Positions 6,156 to 7,964 of a stretch of DNA of 7,964 nucleotides are shown here, piece by piece (the stretch's first letter is position 1; every line of letters begins with the position of its first letter). The notes beneath the pieces were generated by a model. It was not told the DNA's origin. It ran no database searches and saw only the letters and a program-made list of their open reading frames with translations. Location: the NCBI GenBank assembly GCA_019689615.1, contig JADGHD010000211.1:1-7964 (forward strand), given 5' to 3'. Source of the DNA: Frankia sp. GTDB lineage: Bacteria; Actinomycetota; Actinomycetes; Frankiales; Frankiaceae. The position numbers and the translations under genes were made by a program.

Positions 6156-6183
6156 TCCCGCTGTCCCGTTCTTCACGGGACGC
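6138..6183 (-). promoter_or_regulatory. Alternative stem-loops around the start of the exported-protein gene
   Basis: Reading the transcript 5' to 3', arm A is GCGTCCCGTG (6183-6174), arm B is ACGGGAC (6169-6163), the ATG is at 6155-6153, and arm C is CACGGGACGC (6147-6138), inside codons 3-6. A pairs with B over 7 bp with a 5-nt loop, or with C over a perfect 10 bp with a 26-nt loop that contains the start codon. The two pairings exclude each other. The complementarity is seen directly; a regulatory role is inferred. It could instead be a DNA operator or coincidence in GC-rich sequence. Confidence 0.35.
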
Positions 6184-6314
6184 AAGGTAGTTAGCCGCGT
6201 ACATGGTGTGTGCGAGAGTGGGGGCGCATGTCGGGATCGACTGTGGTCTGGGCGTCGCCCGCGGCTCGGCGTGGCCGAATGGACACGCTGGGCTGGGGGG
6301 CGCAGGCTCGTGCC

Positions 6315-7250
6315 GTGACCGTTCGCCGGGTCCTGCTGGCCGCCTCGCGCAGCGAGCGCGCCCGCGAGCTGGTGACCCGCTTCCCGCCGACCCGCCGGGT
6401 GGTCGAGCGGTTCGTCGCCGGCGAGCGGCCCACCGACGCCCTCGAGGCGGTGCGCCGGCTGGCCGCCGACGGCATCGCCGCGACCGTCGACCGGCTGGGG
6501 GAGAGCGGCACCGACCCGGCCTCGGCGCGCGAGGCCACCCTGGCCTACCTCGGCCTGCTCGACCTCGCCGAGGACGCCGGGCTCGCCGCCGGGCTGGACG
6601 TGTCCGTCAAGCTGTCCGCGCTCGGCCGGCTGATCCCCTACGGCGGCCACAAGATCTGCTACGAGAACGCCGCCGACATCTGCGCGCGGGCCGCCGCGGC
6701 CGGCGCCACGGTGACCGTCGACGCCGAGGACCACACCAGCGTGGACGCGACCCTGGCGATCGTCACCGACCTGCGCCGGGACTTCCCCGCCACCGGCGCG
6801 GTCGTCCAGGCCTACCTGCGCCGGGCGGAGCAGGACTGCCGCGAGCTCGGCACCGCGCCAGGCGCGCGGGTCCGGCTGTGCAAGGGCGCCTACAGCGCGC
6901 CCCGGGACGTCGCCTTCACCCGGCCGGCCGAGGTCGCCGCCAGCTTCGCCCGCTGCCTTGGCGTGCTGATGTCCGGCCGGGGCTACCCGATGGTCGCCAC
7001 CCACGACCCGCGGCTGCTGGCGCTCACCGCCCGGCTCGCCGGCGAGTGGCACCGCCCGGCCGACAGCCTCGAGTACCAGCTGCTGCACGGCGTCCGCCCG
7101 CACGAGCAGGTGCGGCTGGCCGCCACCGGCGCCCGGGTGCGCGTCTACCTGCCGTACGGCCAGGACTGGTACCCCTACCTGCTGCGCCGGCTCGCCGAGC
7201 GCCCGGCGAACCTCGCGCTGTTCCTGCGCGCGCTGGGCAGCCGGAACTGA
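6315..7250 (+). CDS. Proline dehydrogenase (monofunctional PRODH)
   Basis: This FAD enzyme oxidises L-proline to delta-1-pyrroline-5-carboxylate and passes electrons to the respiratory chain; it is the first step of proline catabolism. From the GTG at 6315 the protein has 311 residues, matching monofunctional bacterial PRODH. The barrel motifs are all present: DVSVKLSALG (95-104), VTVDAEDH (133-140), QAYLRR (165-170), RLCKGAYSAP (187-196), MVATHDPRL (226-234), RVYLPYGQDWYPY (274-286), and the substrate-binding helix RRLAERPANLA (291-301), in which Arg291/Arg292 and Glu295/Arg296 match the conserved RRxxER. It is closely similar in layout to mycobacterial PruB. Start choice is uncertain: in-frame ATGs at 6279 and 6228 would add 12 and 29 residues, and the 6228 ATG has a purine-rich stretch just upstream. 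The partner P5C dehydrogenase, often adjacent in actinomycetes, is not in this window. Membrane association is peripheral in this family. Confidence 0.93.
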   Translation: MTVRRVLLAASRSERARELVTRFPPTRRVVERFVAGERPTDALEAVRRLAADGIAATVDRLGESGTDPASAREATLAYLGLLDLAEDAGLAAGLDVSVKLSALGRLIPYGGHKICYENAADICARAAAAGATVTVDAEDHTSVDATLAIVTDLRRDFPATGAVVQAYLRRAEQDCRELGTAPGARVRLCKGAYSAPRDVAFTRPAEVAASFARCLGVLMSGRGYPMVATHDPRLLALTARLAGEWHRPADSLEYQLLHGVRPHEQVRLAATGARVRVYLPYGQDWYPYLLRRLAERPANLALFLRALGSRN

Positions 7251-7291
7251 CCGAAGCCGAGGCTGGCCGTCGCGGCATTTCCGCGTGGAAG

Positions 7292-7326
7292 TTAGGTTCA
7301 CCTGCACAGAGGTAAGGTTTCCCTGC
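7292..7326. promoter_or_regulatory. Two overlapping IdeR/DtxR-like iron boxes
   Basis: Against the 19-bp DtxR/IdeR consensus (TWAGGTWAGSCTWACCTWA), bases 7292-7310 match 12 of 19, beginning with a perfect TTAGGTT, and bases 7308-7326 match 13 of 19, including AGGTAAGG. The near-repeats AGGTTCACCTGC (7294) and AGGTTTCCCTGC (7315) are 21 bp apart, two helical turns, which suits two dimers bound on one face. They lie about 190 nt upstream of bacterioferritin; in mycobacteria IdeR activates the ferritin genes bfrA and bfrB through such upstream boxes. Matches were counted by eye. Confidence 0.55.
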
Positions 7327-7352
7327 GTATTGCGCGCCACGCCCCGATTGTG

Positions 7353-7369
7353 CCGGAGATTTCCTCCGG
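7353..7369. promoter_or_regulatory. Hairpin between proline dehydrogenase and bacterioferritin
   Basis: CCGGAG (7353-7358) and CTCCGG (7364-7369) form a 6-bp stem with the 5-nt loop ATTTC. It lies about 100 nt after the proline dehydrogenase stop and just downstream of the iron boxes. It could be a factor-type terminator of proline dehydrogenase or part of the bacterioferritin leader; no T-tract follows. Confidence 0.3.
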
Positions 7370-7456
7370 GCGATTTCTGTGGTTTGCTGTCCGCGGGGCG
7401 CTTCCGCCCGGTGGTCACGTGGCGCCAACGCTGGTCACGGACTGTGCCGGTTCGGA

Positions 7457-7474
7457 TGGTCCGATGACGGACCA
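7457..7474 (+). promoter_or_regulatory. 7-bp stem-loop in the bacterioferritin leader
   Basis: TGGTCCG (7457-7463) pairs perfectly with CGGACCA (7468-7474) around the tetraloop ATGA, ending 44 nt before the bacterioferritin ATG and 28 nt before its ribosome binding site. It may be a leader RNA structure or a DNA inverted repeat bound by a regulator. Two copies of TGGTCACG (7412-7419 and 7432-7439), 20 bp apart, sit just upstream. The rest of 7251-7518 shows no gene and no clear promoter hexamers. Confidence 0.3.
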
Positions 7475-7518
7475 CCTCGCCCCCACGGTTGGTGCGACAC
7501 GTGGAGGGGTGACCGCAG

Positions 7519-7964
7519 ATGCGCGGCGACGCCGAGATCATCGAGCTGCTGAACGCGGTGCTGACAAACGAGCTGACGGCGGTCAACCAGTACTTCCTGC
7601 ATTCCCGGATGCAGCGCAACTGGGGTTACCGCCGCCTTTCCGACCATTCCTACCACGAGTCCATCGACGAGATGCGCCACGCCGACGAGCTGATCGAGCG
7701 GGTGCTCTACCTCGGCGGTCACCCGAACCTGCAGCGCCTGCACACCCTGCGGACCGGCGAGACCGTGCCCGAGCAGCTCGCCGCCGACCGCTCCCACGAG
7801 GAGCGTTCCGTCGGGGTGCTGCGCGACGGAATCAGGCTGTGCCGCGAGCGCGGCGACGTCGGCTCCGCCCTGCTGCTGGAGAAGATCCTGGCGGCCGAGG
7901 AGGAGCACATCGACTGGCTCGACGCCCAGCACGACCTCATCGAACAGGTCGGCCTGCAGAACTA
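7519..7964 (+). CDS. bfr: Bacterioferritin (3' truncated by the window)
   Basis: This is the subunit of the 24-mer haem-containing ferritin that oxidises Fe(II) at a di-iron ferroxidase centre and stores it as a ferric mineral. The 148 visible residues keep every ligand at E. coli Bfr numbering: Glu18, Glu51, His54, Glu94, Glu127 and His130 for the di-iron site, and Met52 for the inter-subunit haem. Characteristic runs are NELTAVNQYFLHSRM (17-31), DEMRHADELIERVLYL (50-65) and LLLEKILAAEEEHIDWL (118-134). The start is ATG with GGAGGGG (7503-7509) nine bases upstream. The final complete codons spell GLQN and the last two bases are TA, so a Tyr codon is expected, as in the GLQNY of E. coli Bfr; about ten residues are probably missing. 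Overlapping iron-box-like sequences about 190 nt upstream suggest iron-responsive control by an IdeR-type regulator. A bacterioferritin-associated ferredoxin is not visible in the window. Confidence 0.95.
   Translation, partial: MRGDAEIIELLNAVLTNELTAVNQYFLHSRMQRNWGYRRLSDHSYHESIDEMRHADELIERVLYLGGHPNLQRLHTLRTGETVPEQLAADRSHEERSVGVLRDGIRLCRERGDVGSALLLEKILAAEEEHIDWLDAQHDLIEQVGLQN

Noticed and set aside
5589..7619. A 676-aa minus-strand protein ending with the exported protein
   Set aside because: Beyond the signal peptide start the frame is Arg/Gly/Val/Pro-rich shadow of proline dehydrogenase and runs into bacterioferritin; only 5589-6155 looks like real protein.
1..7964. CRISPR array, prophage, tRNA or rRNA
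   Set aside because: No regularly spaced repeats, phage genes, cloverleaf-like segment or rRNA motif was seen on either strand by eye.

Overview
The window is about 8 kb of very GC-rich DNA with strong G/C preference at third codon positions, frequent GTG starts and GGAGG-type ribosome binding sites. Together with a cAMP phosphodiesterase-like protein close to mycobacterial Rv0805, an MptpB-like phosphatase, an actinobacterial PRODH and an IdeR/DtxR-like iron box, this points to an actinomycete (Actinomycetota). A Frankia-like lineage is possible but cannot be fixed from sequence alone. The first 19 bases are a remnant of the Tn5/Nextera mosaic-end sequencing adapter, so the left edge is a contig end; the right edge cuts a gene.

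Layout from left to right. At 20-494 (+) is the C-terminal part of an APH-fold small-molecule kinase. At 514-1038 (-) is an unrecognised 174-aa protein, convergent with the kinase. At 1039-1516 lies a 478-nt divergent spacer with coding-like fragments in shifting frames. At 1517-2863 (+) is a clade-X-type ATP 6-phosphofructokinase, followed 53 nt later by a DsbA/FrnE-type oxidoreductase at 2917-3579 (+). The stop codon of that gene directly abuts the stop codon of the metallophosphoesterase at 3580-4434 (-). The metallophosphoesterase is translationally coupled (2-nt gap) to an upstream MptpB-like tyrosine/serine phosphatase at 4437-5411 (-). At 5589-6155 (-) is a small exported protein of unknown function. 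Divergent from it is a proline dehydrogenase at 6315-7250 (+), and at 7519 onward (+) a bacterioferritin that runs off the window.

Functionally this is mostly core metabolism and housekeeping: glycolysis, thiol chemistry, phosphate-ester signalling, proline catabolism and iron storage. I see no phage, CRISPR, transposase, toxin-antitoxin or biosynthetic cluster. The most informative non-coding signals are two. One is a pair of overlapping IdeR-like boxes about 190 nt upstream of bacterioferritin, which suggests iron-dependent control. The other is a set of three mutually complementary arms around the start codon of the exported protein, which could form two mutually exclusive RNA hairpins. 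The two-gene phosphatase operon is the best candidate for a small signalling module. I found no convincing wholly new multi-gene system.
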